The notes: a model not told the origin generated them from the letters alone. Shown: positions 44,780 to 58,247, counted from the stretch's first letter. The stretch: 64,000 nucleotides of DNA from Ypsolopha sequella (GCA_934047225.1 OW204009.1:19031161-19095160), one strand, 5' to 3'. A program made the numbers and translations.

Positions 44780-46630
44780 AATTATATTAACAGTAATCTA
44801 AATAACATTACGTCTCTAACAGACCCTAATGAAGCAGCTGATTTACTCATTAACACCATCCACCAAGTAATTCAAGAGAATACTGTTATGGTCAAAGTAC
44901 CAGTAGAAAACGTATTATTCAACCGTGGATAACAAGTGAAATCCTGCGCTGTATACAAAATAGAGACCGTATGCAACACAAATTAAAAAAAAACCCTACT
45001 GATACCATTTTAATGATAACGTACAGACGATACAGACACTTCTGCAATAATTTGCTAAAAAGACTTAAATTAAACCATGAACGTAATTAATTAACACAGT
45101 CTACTAAAAACCCTAAGTCATTATGGAAATGTATTAAAAATATCGCCAATATTCAAAGCACTAAGAATACCAACCCCGAACTTTTAAATATCAAATCATC
45201 CCCAGAAGAATCTTTGCAATTCGTTAACAATTATTTTGCTAATATAGGTAAGAACCTTGCCGATACTATTTTAAAAACACTTACTCAGGAAAAATCAAAT
45301 CATAACTTACCTAAAATCCCCCCTGCCCTAGGTTCATTTGTTTTACTAGACACAGACCCTCAGGAAGTACAAACTCTGTTAATGAGCCTAAACAACGACA
45401 GTTCAGCTGGGTGGGATAATATTCCCACCAAATTTAAAATAAACACTTAATCATCCCAATTTTTAGTTATGTATGTAATCTATGTTTTGCCAAAGGAGTA
45501 TTCCCTAGGGCGTTTAAACGATCTATTATTCATCCTATCTATAAACAAGGGAATAGAGATGACGTTAGCAATTATAGGCCTATATCAGTGCTCCCTATAC
45601 TGGCGAAAATCTTAGAAAAATTACTTAATAATAGACGTTAGTCCCTATTATAGTTCAGATACTCCAATAAACTACGGAGTACCGCAAGGCAGTGTCCTCG
45701 GACCTACACTATTTCTTGTTTATATTAACGACTTATGTCAGCAAACTCTGTGGAATTGTAGTATTTTTTCTTATGCTGATGATACCGCATTGATTTTCAT
45801 GGCAGGAATTGGCAACGGGTATATATATGCATGCTGAGAACGGTCTTCGTATTGTTAATTCATGGCTAAAGCACAATTTACTTTCACTAAATGTTTCAAA
45901 AACGAAATATTTAGCCTTTTCTATTTTGAAACAATTCAAACCTCCAAATTCCTTCTCATTAAAACTGCATTCCTGTTCCAACTCCAATGGTTGTGCGTGC
46001 CCTCATATTGAGAGAGTTAATACCATTAAATACTTAGGCATTATTTTTGACGATCAACTTAACTGGTATTCGCATATTAATTATCTCACTCTAAGAATAC
46101 GATAATTAATTTTTATCTTCATAAAGCTAAGACGTGTCGCTCGACCTACATTGCTAACATCCATTTATTTTTCCTTAGCTAGATCTGTACTTACATACTG
46201 TATCCCTGCGTGGGGAGGTTCATGTAAAACCAAACTTATTGAATTAGAAAGGGCACAGAGATCATTGCTAAAGGTTATGCTCTTTAAGCCATTTAGGTTC
46301 CTGACTCATACACTTTACTCCACTTATGAATTGTTAACCGTTCGGCAATTGTACATACAAAGATCAGTTCTAATACGACATCGTAACCTACCTTATGATC
46401 CCCTGGTTATGAATCGGAGAAGACACGATCGAGTTATCCACCACACAAACTGTAAGACAGCATTCGCAGGCAGGCAATTTCAAATATTATCATCTCGTTT
46501 GTACAAAAAGATAAATAAAATAATGAATGTTTATCCTCTTACACTTCAAGAGTGCAAAACTAAAGTTAATTCATGGTTAAAAACCTTAGATTATGAAACG
46601 ACTGAATCGCTTTTACTTACTCAATCTTGA
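44780..46630 (+). pseudogene. Decayed LINE ORF2 of the same broad clade
   Basis: Homologous in order to ORF2 at 33564-36536, but with many stops and shifts. Pieces: ITSLTDPNEAADLL, QPWITSEI-like region near 44920, ESLQFVNNYFANIGKNLADT (45214), NYRPISVLPILAKILEKLL (about 45570-45635), then a deletion to INYGVPQGSVLGPTLFLVYI (about 45668-45727), SYADDTALIF, IKYLGIIFDDQLNW and YCIPAWGGSC with ERAQRSLLKVM. It starts only a few bases after the exon donor at 44777. Inactive. It is a different family from the younger LINE, judging by the divergence. Confidence 0.8.
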
Positions 46631-47300
46631 GTTCTGTGGCAATGACATCAACCAATCCTTACAAAATATTCACATTTACACGCCCTCCCTTCTTAGTATG
46701 TAATACACATTGCTCCCAAGACCTTCGTCGTAGGGCCAAGGAGGATGGCGCACTTCATAAATACCCGTATTCATAAGACAAACATACCCCCTTCTCCTAC
46801 ACTCACACATACACACTCTCACACACCCTTGTTTGCTGAATCCTAGATGTGAGGCGTTTGATTTACACCCGGTGTAGTACCCAAAAGCGAGACCTCAGTG
46901 ATCTATGCATATTTTTTACTACTTATGGAATGTTTAAGCTTGCCTAGTGTTTTCTCACTCTAACTGTCTATTCCATGTATGTCTATCACGTTTACAACGA
47001 AAGATATAAGTGAAAAGGTAAAAGTGCTAACACACCCAAACCCGAGGCGTGCACAATTGCGAGACTCCGCCTCACATTTATGTGTTTAAACATACGGTGT
47101 TTGTAAACCGCCTCGGTTTTGAGTGTGTGAATACGACTCGGTTTTGGTATTGCCAAAATCACAAAATCGAGACCGCTTCATTTTAAGTCATTTTTGTGTG
47201 TAAGGAGACTCGGTTTTGATCATGTCAAAAGCATAAATATGAGGCCGTCTCTTAATTATGATACGGTTGTATGTTAAGTGTATACTATTTTTCAACACGC
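46631..47300 (+). repeat. Probable 3' region of the decayed LINE
   Basis: Contains runs of acactcacacat-like sequence at 46795-46830 and several gaggcgg/cgaggc words with cggttttg (46850, 47045, 47110, 47215). A similar 3' region occurs at 52490-53060, there ending ttcctgtaactaccacgggg. Confidence 0.45.
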
Positions 47301-47639
47301 CAAAAGAAATATTTTTTGTTCTTGGAGTTTGTTGCTATTCAAGATTCAACAATAATTTATATTGTTATCACATAAATAGGTGTTTTAAAAAAGGACTTTA
47401 TCAAGTTAATCATTTCAATTATTAATGTCTTAATTAAAAATGAAATTTATATTATGCAAATGTCAGAAATTTATTCAGGAAAAACTGTGCCCGATTTAGC
47501 ATTTAACACTTAGCACCCGGACAACGTACAAAGAAATAAAAAAATATATATGAAAATTTAAAAACATATTTAAAAATATAATTATTTTTAAATATTAGGC
47601 AATTTATACAAAAAGTATTATTTTTTTGTTAACTATTAG

Positions 47640-48045
47640 TGTATTAATAACTTATGAAACTTTTCTATAGAGAAATTATTTTTTTCGCAGTTTGTGGTAT
47701 AGTTCCATTGTAAAAGTTATTAGCATAGACGAGTAATATTGCCAGTTTCCGGCTTTCAAAACATCATATTTAATAAATTTAAAAAGTGAAACTAGTGCTA
47801 TTTGCACCAAGCTACTGAAACATATTCCGAAAAAAAACATAAAATGAGAAACATACGTAATTGAAACACTTAAACATATCCTGAGAGCAAAAAACGTAGT
47901 TAAAATTTAATTATAATTCAAACTGTAACACCGAATTATATAACACGATGTTATACAATATACAGATCGTGAATAACTTCTAGGTTGCTCTAGATACGAG
48001 GTGATTCAACAAAAAGTTTGGTTCAATCTATACAAGATTTTATAC
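47640..48045. repeat. Dispersed repeat, relative of 52000-52400 and 54155-54240
   Basis: gcatagacgagtaatattgc (47724) is the complement of 52012-52032. Further on, acaatatacagatcgtgaat (47955) matches 52307-52327 in direct orientation. The copy here has only catcat where the other copy carries the huge ATG tract. Confidence 0.7.
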
Positions 48046-48119
48046 TATTTTTAGTTTTAGTAGTTGACCTGACTTTGATTTGGAGTATAAAGTGTTTTTG
48101 GTTCTCATCATCTCTAATT

Positions 48120-48535
48120 TGATCGCTATGTTAAGTGTTTTTGGCTAGGCCAAAGACCAAGACACGTTTCCGTCTTTGCCGAGGCCGAAGCCCCAGCTGT
48201 TTTGCATATCGACACTATTTTTTGTTCTCCGAATTAATCCTCTGCTAATGTGTCTTTGCCTGTCTTTGATAACTGATTTAATTCCCTAGTATAGCATGTT
48301 TGGATTGTTTGGCGAGGTTGAAGGCCGAGCCGCATTTCCAGTCGACACTATCTTTTATTTTCTAATTAATTTTAATCATCTGCTTAAGTATCTTTGGCGG
48401 TCTTTGGCGAAGCCGAAGGCCGGGCTCCGTTTCCGAAAGACACCATATTTTGTTCTCTGAATTAATCCTCTGCTAAAGGGTATTTTTGAGGCCGAAAGCC
48501 ATGCCGCGTTTCTAAACGAAATTTTTTTTTTGTTA
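48120..48535 (+). repeat. Degenerate tandem repeat with gaggccgaaggcc words
   Basis: About four diverged copies of a unit with ttggcgaagccgaaggccg, a gtttcc.. stretch, gacacta and gttctccgaattaatcctct (starts near 48150, 48305, 48400, 48485). Unit lengths vary between about 90 and 160 bp. Confidence 0.6.
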
Positions 48536-48539
48536 CTGA

Positions 48540-48990
48540 TTTGATATAAAGTAGCGTATGTCCTATTTCAAGTCTAGAACTACATTTAAAGCAGTTTCAG
48601 CCCTGTCAGTTTGAGAGGTACGGCGTGAAGATGTGCATCACTTTTCTATAAGAACTTGATACCCAATTGCCTCTGAACTGATTAATGGGACAAAAAGTGG
48701 TCTACTATGTCCTATTCCAGGTCTGGAACTACATTTGTGCAAAGTTTAGCCTAATCGGTTCAGTAGGTACGGCGTGGAGGAGTAACAGTACATCACTTTT
48801 CTATAGAAACTTGACACCCATAGCCATCCTATGGGAACTGATCTATCGGATATAAAATAGCCTTTGTCCTATTTCAGGTTTAGAACAACATTTGTGCAAA
48901 GTTTCAACCCAATCGGTTCATCAGTTACGGCGTGAAAAAGTAATAAACATACATCCATCCCAATTTTCGCATTTATAATATAAGTTGGAT
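48540..48990 (+). repeat. Three-copy repeat of about 145-155 bp, with dispersed-repeat end
   Basis: Repeated words are tcctattncaggtctgg, aactacatttgtgcaaagtt, atcggttca and tacggcgtg, followed by acttttctataga and acttgacaccca. The last copy ends atacatccatcccaattttc and gcatttataatataagttgg, a widespread insect repeat end. Confidence 0.65.
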
Positions 48991-49198
48991 GTACCTTACA
49001 TGAGAGGAGTGCATCCGCAAGACGAAAGAACATTAAACTCATCCCTTAAATTTTTATGGACATCAAAACACAAATTTTCTATTCCTTTTATTGGATTTAG
49101 AAAGTACTTACGAAAGTAAACACACTCCTAATACTTGCAATATTTGTGAGGTACCTACATTGGGTCACTTCCAATTATATAGCCAAAAATACATACTG

Positions 49199-49368
49199 AA
49201 GACTCGGTAAGTAGTCAGTGACCCTTTTTGAGAAAAAACACAACAAAAACAATAGGTTTTCTATACTGATTGACTGGGAGTTGTTCTTAAATAGGGCACA
49301 AATTTTATTTTGTGTTTTTCGCTAAAAGGGTCATTGAACCTTGGTCTTGACCACTTACCGAGTCTCCC
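49199..49368. mobile_element. Small inverted-repeat element
   Basis: agactcggtaagtagtcagt...gaccctttt at 49200 and the complement aaaagggtca...gaccacttaccgagtct at about 49325-49364. About 165 bp, non-coding. Confidence 0.6.
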
Positions 49369-49369
49369 G

Positions 49370-50661
49370 TTTATACGGACGGACAGACGGACAGCCTAAA
49401 TAACAAACTTAGTCATTTTACTTTGTAAATTAAGAACTTTCCAAAGACGATTCATCCCCCTTTTCACCCCTTCAAGGTTGGTATTATCACAAACGCTGAG
49501 ACATAATTTTCAATTGTCAGTCTAAACACAAAATTTAAAGATCCTAACTTCGAAACAGACGAACTTTATAATAAAGAACTTTCATACAAACTTTCTTTTT
49601 TTTTACCGTCATCTAGAGCTCGCCGAGCTCTTTTCTTAGAGTACCATGAACATGGGTCTAGCATCAGCCGTTTGGGAGATATGAGCCTGTAATGTTTTGA
49701 CACTTTCGGCTGACAGATCTCGTCCAGACATTTTCCTAGACACCCATCAACACGGGTCCAGCCGTTTGGGAAATACAGGCCGTCAAAGCTTCAGTATCAT
49801 GTATCAGTATCATGAATCAATAAAAATTTTGGTTAAATTCGTAAAATGAAATTTTGACTCCTCATAGTGATTTACTCGGGACTGGAACTGAATTTCTATG
49901 GGAAGTCGAAATTTCGTTTTACGAATTTCACAAAAATTGTTACTGATCCAAGATACTGATCACTTATCAAGCCTCCAGTATGAATTTGGACGATGATCAA
50001 AAAGTCACCTTGTATAGATCGATAGATATCTCAAAAGAAAAAAATGGAATCCTAATAGGATCACTTGTATGGCTGTCTGTCTGTCCGTCTGTTACAGCCG
50101 ATTTGCTCTGGCACACATACTTTCAAGAATTTTCATGTCCACTATGTTAAATTGCAAAATCGATGCCATTGTCGTAATAAACGTCCCAAAAAACCATAAA
50201 AACGACACCCATATTGATATTTACACATTTGAACACTTCAACCCCATCGCATCCCAACAGGGGATGATGGTATTGCACGTCCACTACGTTGTATTTAAAA
50301 ATCGTTGTTGTTTTCGTAATCAGCGACCCGATAAACCATACAAACGATACCCATGTTGGTTTTCAGACTTTGTTACCCCATTTCCCCCTTTTAGGGGTTG
50401 AATTCTGAAAAAACTTGAAATACGTATTTATTCATTTATTGATACGAGTACTCCTGTGAAGTTTCAAATAAAATAGTCTAACTTTTCTCGTTTCCCCATA
50501 CAAATTTAGGACCCCCGTTTCACCATCAGAGAGGGGGTGAATTTTGAAAAATCCTTTCTTAGTGCACCCCTAGACCTCTAAAGGAACCTACTTGCCAAAT
50601 TTGGAATCTCTAGACCCAACTGTCAGTCAGTCAGCTTCTTCTTTTATATATTTAGATAGAT
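49370..50661. repeat. Dispersed repeat, inverted relative of the TIR element at 1830-2623
   Basis: 50250-50570 is the inverted equivalent of 2050-2330 (for example cccccttttaggggttgaat here, attcaacccctaaaaggggg there). Upstream, 49620-49800 holds two copies of a phrase ending agccgtttggga. No coding. It ends directly at the ATG tract. Confidence 0.6.
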
Positions 50662-51996
<1,335 letters not shown>

Positions 51997-52410
51997 TTGT
52001 GAAAGCTGGAAACTGGCAATATTACTCGTCTATGCTTATATCTTTTACAATGGAACTAAATCTCAAACCGCGAAAAAAAAATTTTGCACTATAGAAACGT
52101 ATCATACCTATTCGACCAAAATGTATGAAACAATAATTTCTTGTTAGATTTATAGATTTATTTTAATTATTACTCAAGGAAATTATTCAGCCATAAGCAA
52201 CTTAAAAAGTAGAACATTTTTTTAGATCAAAATACTACGTTAAAATAATATAATTAAATAATAATCATTCAAACGGTAACACCAAGTAATATAACGCAAT
52301 GTCATGCAATATACAGACCGCGCTTAACTTCTAGTCCACTCTGGATACGAGGCGATTTAACTAGAAGTTTAGCGCGATCTGTACACTTATTTAACAGCAT
52401 CTTCAAATGA
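51997..52410. repeat. Dispersed repeat flanking the ATG tract
   Basis: Opposite-strand relative of 47640-47770 in its first 100 bp, and direct relative of 47940-48040 at 52270-52390. No gene. Confidence 0.65.
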
Positions 52411-52489
52411 GTGTAAATATTCGATACACAGACAAAGACGTGTTTTAAATTCCGAGGCGCTTTCATTTTTACACCGATTTCACACAACA

Positions 52490-53080
52490 GCCTCAGAATT
52501 AGGATCAGAACTTACACTCTTGTGACTCTTATGCCACCTAGCGGGCACACCCTGGTACTACCTATTTCGGGATTTTTTTATAAACACACACACGACCTGT
52601 CATAGTTACCAAAAGCGAGGCGAAAATTTCAATGCCTCCGATTGGGTCGTCAAAAGTATGTTTTTGACCAAACAAAGGCCGTAGATTTTAAAAATAAAGT
52701 CAGATTATCCATGAAAAAATGTGAGACCGCCTCGCTTTGACAGGCGCCTCACTTTTGGGTCTGTAGACGGACAAAACGTCTCACATTTAGGACCACACAA
52801 ACACAGACACACCCTAACATACTCACACTCTCACATAATTCTCTCACACATCGACACAAACACACTCTCACATCACCTCACATACTCTGGAATTGTAATA
52901 GTTTGGTTCTGTATTAGTTAAGTTATATTAAGTTAAGTTGTAATAATATTACATAAATATATTCTTGTTTATTTAAGTAAGTTAATGTAACTCCTAGAGA
53001 AAGAGCGGGGTTCCTGCACTTCAGTTCCTGTAACTACCACGGGGCCCTGACGTTAATACTTTTTCAATGCATGTGCTCGT
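52490..53080 (+). repeat. LINE 3' region
   Basis: gaggcg words, cacactctcacataattctc and then aagagcggggttcctgcact, ttcctgtaactaccacgggg and ccctgacgttaatactt. I recall such endings on CR1/Daphne-type LINEs of Lepidoptera. No reading frame attached. Confidence 0.45.
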
Positions 53081-53084
53081 AAAG

Positions 53085-53780
53085 GCCCACTTTTTATGCA
53101 TCAAAACCGAACAGAAAGTCCATTATTTTGCCCTAGGGCTTTATTATTATTTTTTTTACTTTATTTGTTTGCAATGGTTGGCTAACCTGCAGCCTTTCCT
53201 GTGTACCATATATGTTATACTTTTTTTCCACTGTTTAACGGCTCTGGATACAATCCTTTTGAGCCAATCATAATTGATAGTTCACAAGATTGTGTTTGTT
53301 TTCATTTCCTCACACTATGCATTGAAAAACGTAGTGTGATACATGGGCGTAAAAGCAATAAATTACTCGGTTACGTTTAAAACACTCGCTACGCTCGTGT
53401 TTTAAATCGTCCTCGTAATTTATTCCTTTTTGCCCTAGTAGTATAAACTACTATTAATGTTTAAAAAATTTGTAATGAATAAACGTATTTTTATTTTTTA
53501 TTTATCGCCCGCCGACGCCCGATTTTGTAGATGCTGTCAGTGATGAGCGGGCGTCGGCGGATATCAAATTGAACGCAGCCCTGAGTGCGACAGAGATGAC
53601 GCTCTATAAAGCCTTATCTATTCCTAAAGATGTATTTGTAATATTAATTGCCTGTATTGTTAATTAAATTATTTGTCTTTATGTAAGTCGAGTTTTAATA
53701 TACACAATAATAAATTATACATAGGTACTTATTGTTTCTTCAAGAGATTTGTTTCGTATAATTGACAGATTGATGTCATA
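53085..53780. other. No gene seen
   Basis: AT-rich with a facing pair tcacactatgcattg and gtagtgtga near 53310-53340 (small hairpin) and a phrase cgcccgccgacgcccg (53507) facing gcgggcgtcggcgg (53547). Confidence 0.35.
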
Positions 53781-53801
53781 GAACTACAGGATAATTATTT
53801 T

Positions 53802-53907
53802 TGCTGGTTCGATTCCCAGCTGAGGCCAGCGACATTTGCTGGTTCGATTCCCAGCTGAGGCCAGCGACATTTGCTGGTTCGATTCCCAGCTGAGGCCAGC
53901 GACATTT
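53802..53907 (+). repeat. 35-bp tandem repeat x3 containing a tRNA B-box-like word
   Basis: Unit gctggttcgattcccagctg plus aggccagcgacattt, three times, ending about 75 bp before the acceptor of the exon at 53983. GGTTCGATTCC matches the consensus of the internal B box of tRNA promoters, but no A box or cloverleaf is visible, so it is not a tRNA gene. Confidence 0.85.
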
Positions 53908-53982
53908 CGAAAACCGTAGATTAAAAAAAATATTAATGAAAAATATATGATATTTCAATGTTTTTTTTTTGTTACATTTCAG

Positions 53983-54091
53983 GTGGTACGTGGATTCGGA
54001 GCGTGAGAACGCGTACATCTGTGTGCAATGTTGCCGCCGCTTCCCCTCAGAAGGCGCGCTCACAAACCATGCCGCCGAGCGGCACGCCGAG
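53983..54091 (+). CDS. C2H2 zinc-finger host gene, exon 4 (zinc finger)
   Basis: Acceptor gttacatttcag, then G completing the Arg codon and 36 codons: WYVDSERENAYICVQCCRRF and PSEGALTNHAAERHAE. It contains a full C2H2 finger: C-x2-C-x12-H-x4-H (CVQC, then H at ALTNH and H at AERH). It ends GAG|gtacag in phase 0. If not spliced there, the frame runs into a dispersed repeat and stops at 54169, so splicing to a further exon, perhaps outside the window, is more likely. Confidence 0.65.
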
Positions 54092-54154
54092 GTACAGCGC
54101 CACCCTCTCAAGTCGACTAAAACGGAACTAAAGCCGGATTCGATTTTTGAAACG

Positions 54155-54240
54155 GTTGAAGACTGGTGATATTACGTCCATGCGAACAACTTTTACTGTC
54201 GGTCTAACTCTGAAACGTGAAAAAAATCAACTGCTCTATA
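54155..54240 (+). repeat. Third copy of the 47640/52000 dispersed repeat
   Basis: gttgaagactggtgatatta and ttttactgtcggtctaactc follow the layout of 51999-52095 (ctggaaactggcaatattac, then acaatggaactaaat), including the aaaaaaat run and the ctctat end. Confidence 0.6.
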
Positions 54241-54242
54241 CA

Positions 54243-55073
54243 AATAGTCAGGCACGGTGACAAGGGGGAACTACGGGCACAGCTGCACCGGGCCCCGGAC
54301 GATGGAAATAGTCAGGCACGGTGACAAGGGGGCACTACGGGCACAGCTGCACCGGGCCCCGGACGATGGAAATAGTCAGGCACGGTGACAAGGGGGCACT
54401 ACGGGCACAGCTGCACCGGGCCCCGGACGATGTAAATAGTCAGGCACGGTGACAAGGGGGCACTACGGGCACAGCTGCACCGGGCCCCGGACGATGGAAA
54501 TAGTCAGGCACGGTGACAAGGGGGCACTACGGGCACAGCTGCACCGGGCCCCGGACGATGGAAATAGTCAGGCACGGTGACAAGGGGGCACTACGGGCAC
54601 AGCTGCACCGGGCCCCGGACGATGGAAATAGTCAGGCACGGTGACAAGGGGGAACTACGGGCACAGCTGCACCGGGCCCCGGACGATGGAAATAGTCAGG
54701 CACGGTGACAAGGGGGCACTAAGGGCACAGCCGCACCGGGCCCCGGACGATGGAAATAGTAAGGCACGGTGACAAGGGGGCACTACGAGCACAGCCGCAC
54801 CGGGCCCCGGACGATGGAAATAATCAGGCACGGTGACAAGGGGGCACTACGGGCACAGCTGCACCGGGCCCCGGACGATGGAAATAGTCAGGCACGGTGA
54901 CAAGGGGGCACTACGGGCACAGCTGCACCGGGCCCCGGACGATGGAAATAGTCAGGCACGGTGACAAGGGGGCACTACGGGCACAGCCGCACCGGGCCCC
55001 GGACGATGGAAATAGTCAGGCACGGTGACAAGGGGGCACTACGGGCACAGCTGCACCGGGCCCCGGACGATGG
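54243..55073 (+). repeat. 64-bp GC-rich minisatellite, 13 copies
   Basis: Unit aatagtcaggcacggtgaca plus agggggcactacgggcacag and ctgcaccgggccccggacga, 64 bp. Small variants (gggggaacta, agccgcac, acgatgtaa) are scattered. Strongly GC-rich against AT-rich flanks. Begins about 150 bp after the zinc-finger exon. Confidence 0.95.
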
Positions 55074-55285
55074 ACTAATACACCTGTGGCGTCCCTATTA
55101 GATATTATAGATAACTATTACCACCTAGAAAACCTTAAACATGTTATTAAAGATTAAAGGTGTGGTTATAAAGAATACCAATGCTTTAAACTTTTTGTTT
55201 ACTAACAAATCTACCCAAAGTATACAACAATGTTTGGTCAACAACCGCGTCGACGATTCAAAAAGAGACGCATTTTTTTTTTTAA
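55074..55285. other. No gene seen
   Basis: AT-rich spacer with a T-run of about 12 at 55271. Confidence 0.3.
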
Positions 55286-55289
55286 CTTG

Positions 55290-56830
55290 GTTTGTGTTTT
55301 TAGCCTTTTGGCTTTAAAAACTTAGCCTTGGAGAGGCTGTAGCATAGCAAAATTTGCAAGTTGCGGTTATCACAAAGTTTTCGCGTCGTTGTTTTGCTTG
55401 ACGGTACATTGCGGTTTACCCTCTTTTCTAGACATGAAGTTCGCTCGCTTGTCTGTTGCGATTTCCGAGGTTTTTTCTCGGTCATTTGTCGGCCAGGTCT
55501 TTTGCTGACGACTCGTGTTGTGTGTATCATCATTTTTTTTATAATGGCGGATGTGCCAACAGGAGTTGTGTCTTTAATAAATTAGGTCGGTTTCGTGTTA
55601 AATTTGGTGTGTATATCTTGTGTGGAATAGTTCTATAATATTGTTTTTGTATTTCGGGAAAATTATACATATTCTTTTGGAGGTGTTTGTTGGAGTTTTT
55701 TTGGCCGGGTTGGTGGGAGATCTGACTATTGTCAGATCATGGTACGTATTGCTTTCTTTGTATTTTGAGTCACCGGAATTTTGTTCTCATCGTTCCGTGT
55801 GGTAAAGGTTTTAATATTGTCTATTCTCTTCTAATTCCAGGGTTTTCAAGTTCGAGTTTTTGCTGTTTTGCTTCATTGGTGATTTTATCCAGCTGGCTGG
55901 GAAATGACCGCCGCGTGGTGTACACAGTCAAGCAGTTCCTTTGTCTGCGAGGACGGAGATCGTTGACCTTGAGGTGGGGCAGCGGACGGCGTGCCATTTC
56001 TTGTTGAAAATGTTGGAGAATTCAAGTATGTGTTGGAATTTTTATTTTTAACCTCAAATAATAACGGATGCCTTGGACGGTTGTTTTCAGGACACTTAGT
56101 TATGTGTCTTATTGTTAACCAAGTGTAAATTCTTCTTCCTGTTTCACTGAATAACCCAAACTGTAAAATTTAATGTTCCGTAATATTTTTCCTGGTAGAA
56201 CTGAATGGTGAACCAGACGATTTAGTTTAAAGAGTATGATCGACAAATAGGTATTATGTAGTTGGATTCACGGCTCCACTGAGCTAGATTTTATTTGGAA
56301 ATTATTTTCCCTTGTTTTTTTTCAAGTTTTGTTACTCTTAAAGTTTTTTTTAAAATGTAATTTCACAAGATTCCATGTAATTTAGTTACCTGTGGTTAAG
56401 GCGGTAACTAACCCAACTAGTTATTCACTTAAATGTTTTATTTATGTCTTGGCAAAACTAATTCCAATGTAATATTACTACCTGATGTTAAGGCGGTACC
56501 TGACACAACTATTTAGAGGTTCTAAAGGTTTTAGTAATGTCTTGGCAGAATATATGCCAAATGAAGGTCTTGGCCAAAAGTTTGTAACTAAGTAATATTT
56601 TCCGTAACACCTTTTTAACTTGTGAAATTGGACAATTTTTTGATAAAATTAAATACACTTAATTGTAAAGTACCACGAAGTTTTCTTCAGAACCTTTTTC
56701 CAACTGTTAGGTTACAATTAGGTCACTTTTTTAATTTTATTTTGTTCAGAGGCATGACCGGTGGAAAAGACCGGGTACCCGCCGGTCGTGCTATCTGTCA
56801 AGGCGGAACTCAGAGTTATAATTCACTGGT
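55290..56830. repeat. Dispersed repeat, inverted copy of 4650-6140
   Basis: Examples of paired wording: gaggcatgaccggtggaaaa (56751) against ttttccaccggtcatgcct (4680), and ggcggatgtgccaacaggag (55546) against ctcctgttggcacatccgcc (5895). About 1.5 kb long. The short reading MADVPTGVV is kept in both copies, but no longer frame is. The TIR ends seen at 4262/6374 are not evident here. Confidence 0.75.
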
Positions 56831-56835
56831 GCTCG

Positions 56836-57514
56836 TTGGAGCTTGGAGCACCGCAGGGGATAGACTCCAGCCTAAGGGGCCTGTGATGAGTGATGTGTTC
56901 ATTGGAAGCTTGGAGCACCGCAGGGAATAGACTCCAGCCTAAGGGGGCTGTGATGAGTGATGTGTTCATTGGAAGCTTGGAGCACCGCAGGGGATAGACT
57001 CCAGCCTAAGGGGGCTGTGATGAGTGATGTGTTCATTGGAAGCTTGGAGCACCGCAGGGGATAGACTCCAGCCTAAGGGGGCTGTGATGAGTGATGTGTT
57101 TGTTCATTGGAAGCTTGGAGCACCGCAGGGGATAGACTCCAGCCTAAGGGGGCTGTGATGAGTGATGTGTTCATTGGAAGCTTGGAGCACCGCAGGGGAT
57201 AGACTCCAGCCTAAGGGGGCTGTGATGAGTGATGTGTTCATTGGAAGCTTGGAGCACCGCAGGGGATAGACTCCAGCCTAAAGGGGCTGTGATGAGTGAT
57301 GTGTTCATTGGAAGCTTGGAGCACCGCAGGGGATAGACTCCAGCCTAAGGGGGCTGTGATGAGTGATGTGTTCATTGGAAGCTTGGAGCACCGCAGGGGA
57401 TAGACTCCAGCCTAAGGGGGCTGTGATGAGTGATGTGTTCATTGGAAGCTTGGAGCACCGCAGGGGATAGACTCCAGCCTAAGGGGGCTGTGATGAGTGA
57501 TGTGTTCATTGGAA
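56836..57514 (+). repeat. 67-bp minisatellite, about 10 copies
   Basis: Unit ggaagcttggagcaccgcag plus gggatagactccagcctaag and ggggctgtgatgagtgatgt, gttcatt. One copy (near 57098) has an extra tttg. Begins right after the end of the 55.3-kb dispersed repeat (at ctggtgctcgttggagcttg), so the array may have grown from its junction. Confidence 0.95.
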
Positions 57515-57529
57515 GCCGGCACACTTAAA

Positions 57530-58240
57530 GGTGTGTCACTGAGTCTTGATTGAGTGATGTACCGACGTGGAGTGTGCGGCGTAATATGGTGGGTGTGAAC
57601 GGCTTGTACATGTATCCATAAAGGAGTGGTGGGAATTGTCTCGTCGGGGACGCGTGCACCGTGCTCCGTCGTTTATATAGGTAGGTAGCCGGCACCGCAG
57701 ACTAGGGTTGTCTCCTGGAACCGTCAATAATATATAAATAAACGTTTGCACTATAAAGTAATGGTAACGATTACAAAATATATGAAACGGTTTAAAAATA
57801 ATGCTCTCCACTACAGAATTAATATAATGCACTATTATCGAATCAACAAAAACAATATGTATATTTTTTATTTAACTTGTTTTACGGCTTTGGATACTAG
57901 TTGGGACGTCGCCTCGCTCGGCTCCTTATTTTCTATTACAACGCTCCTCCTGCCTTCGCTCGTCGTCGCACCTAAAAAAAAAGTCCCCAGAAACCCTTAT
58001 AGTTTTAGTCAATGTATAGGCCGCCCATACAACCAAACTCGGCCGCGGCGGCTGAAATTTCGGTAACATAGAAATCTGCACTTGGAATATGGTCGTAGAG
58101 TCGCAATAGTTAATACTCTTTGCGGCTGTGTGAAGTTTTAGCCGCAAAATGTAGAAGTATAGTCTTAACTATGCATCTAAAATTGTGTGAGACAAATTTT
58201 GGATGCGATGTTCCGTAAATATTATCACATTGTTTCTACA
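57530..58240. other. No gene seen
   Basis: Contains GC-richer patches at 57580-57700 and 57900-58060 with no recognised domain, and a small hairpin tttgcggct...agccgcaaaa at 58120-58148. Confidence 0.3.
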
Positions 58241-58247
58241 TTCTATT

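Noticed and set aside
52721..53273. Short open frames in the LINE 3' region
   Set aside because: Low-complexity cacac/tcaca composition within a non-coding LINE tail.
53802..53907. Tandem tRNA genes
   Set aside because: Only a B-box-like word is present; there is no A box, no cloverleaf and the unit is 35 bp.
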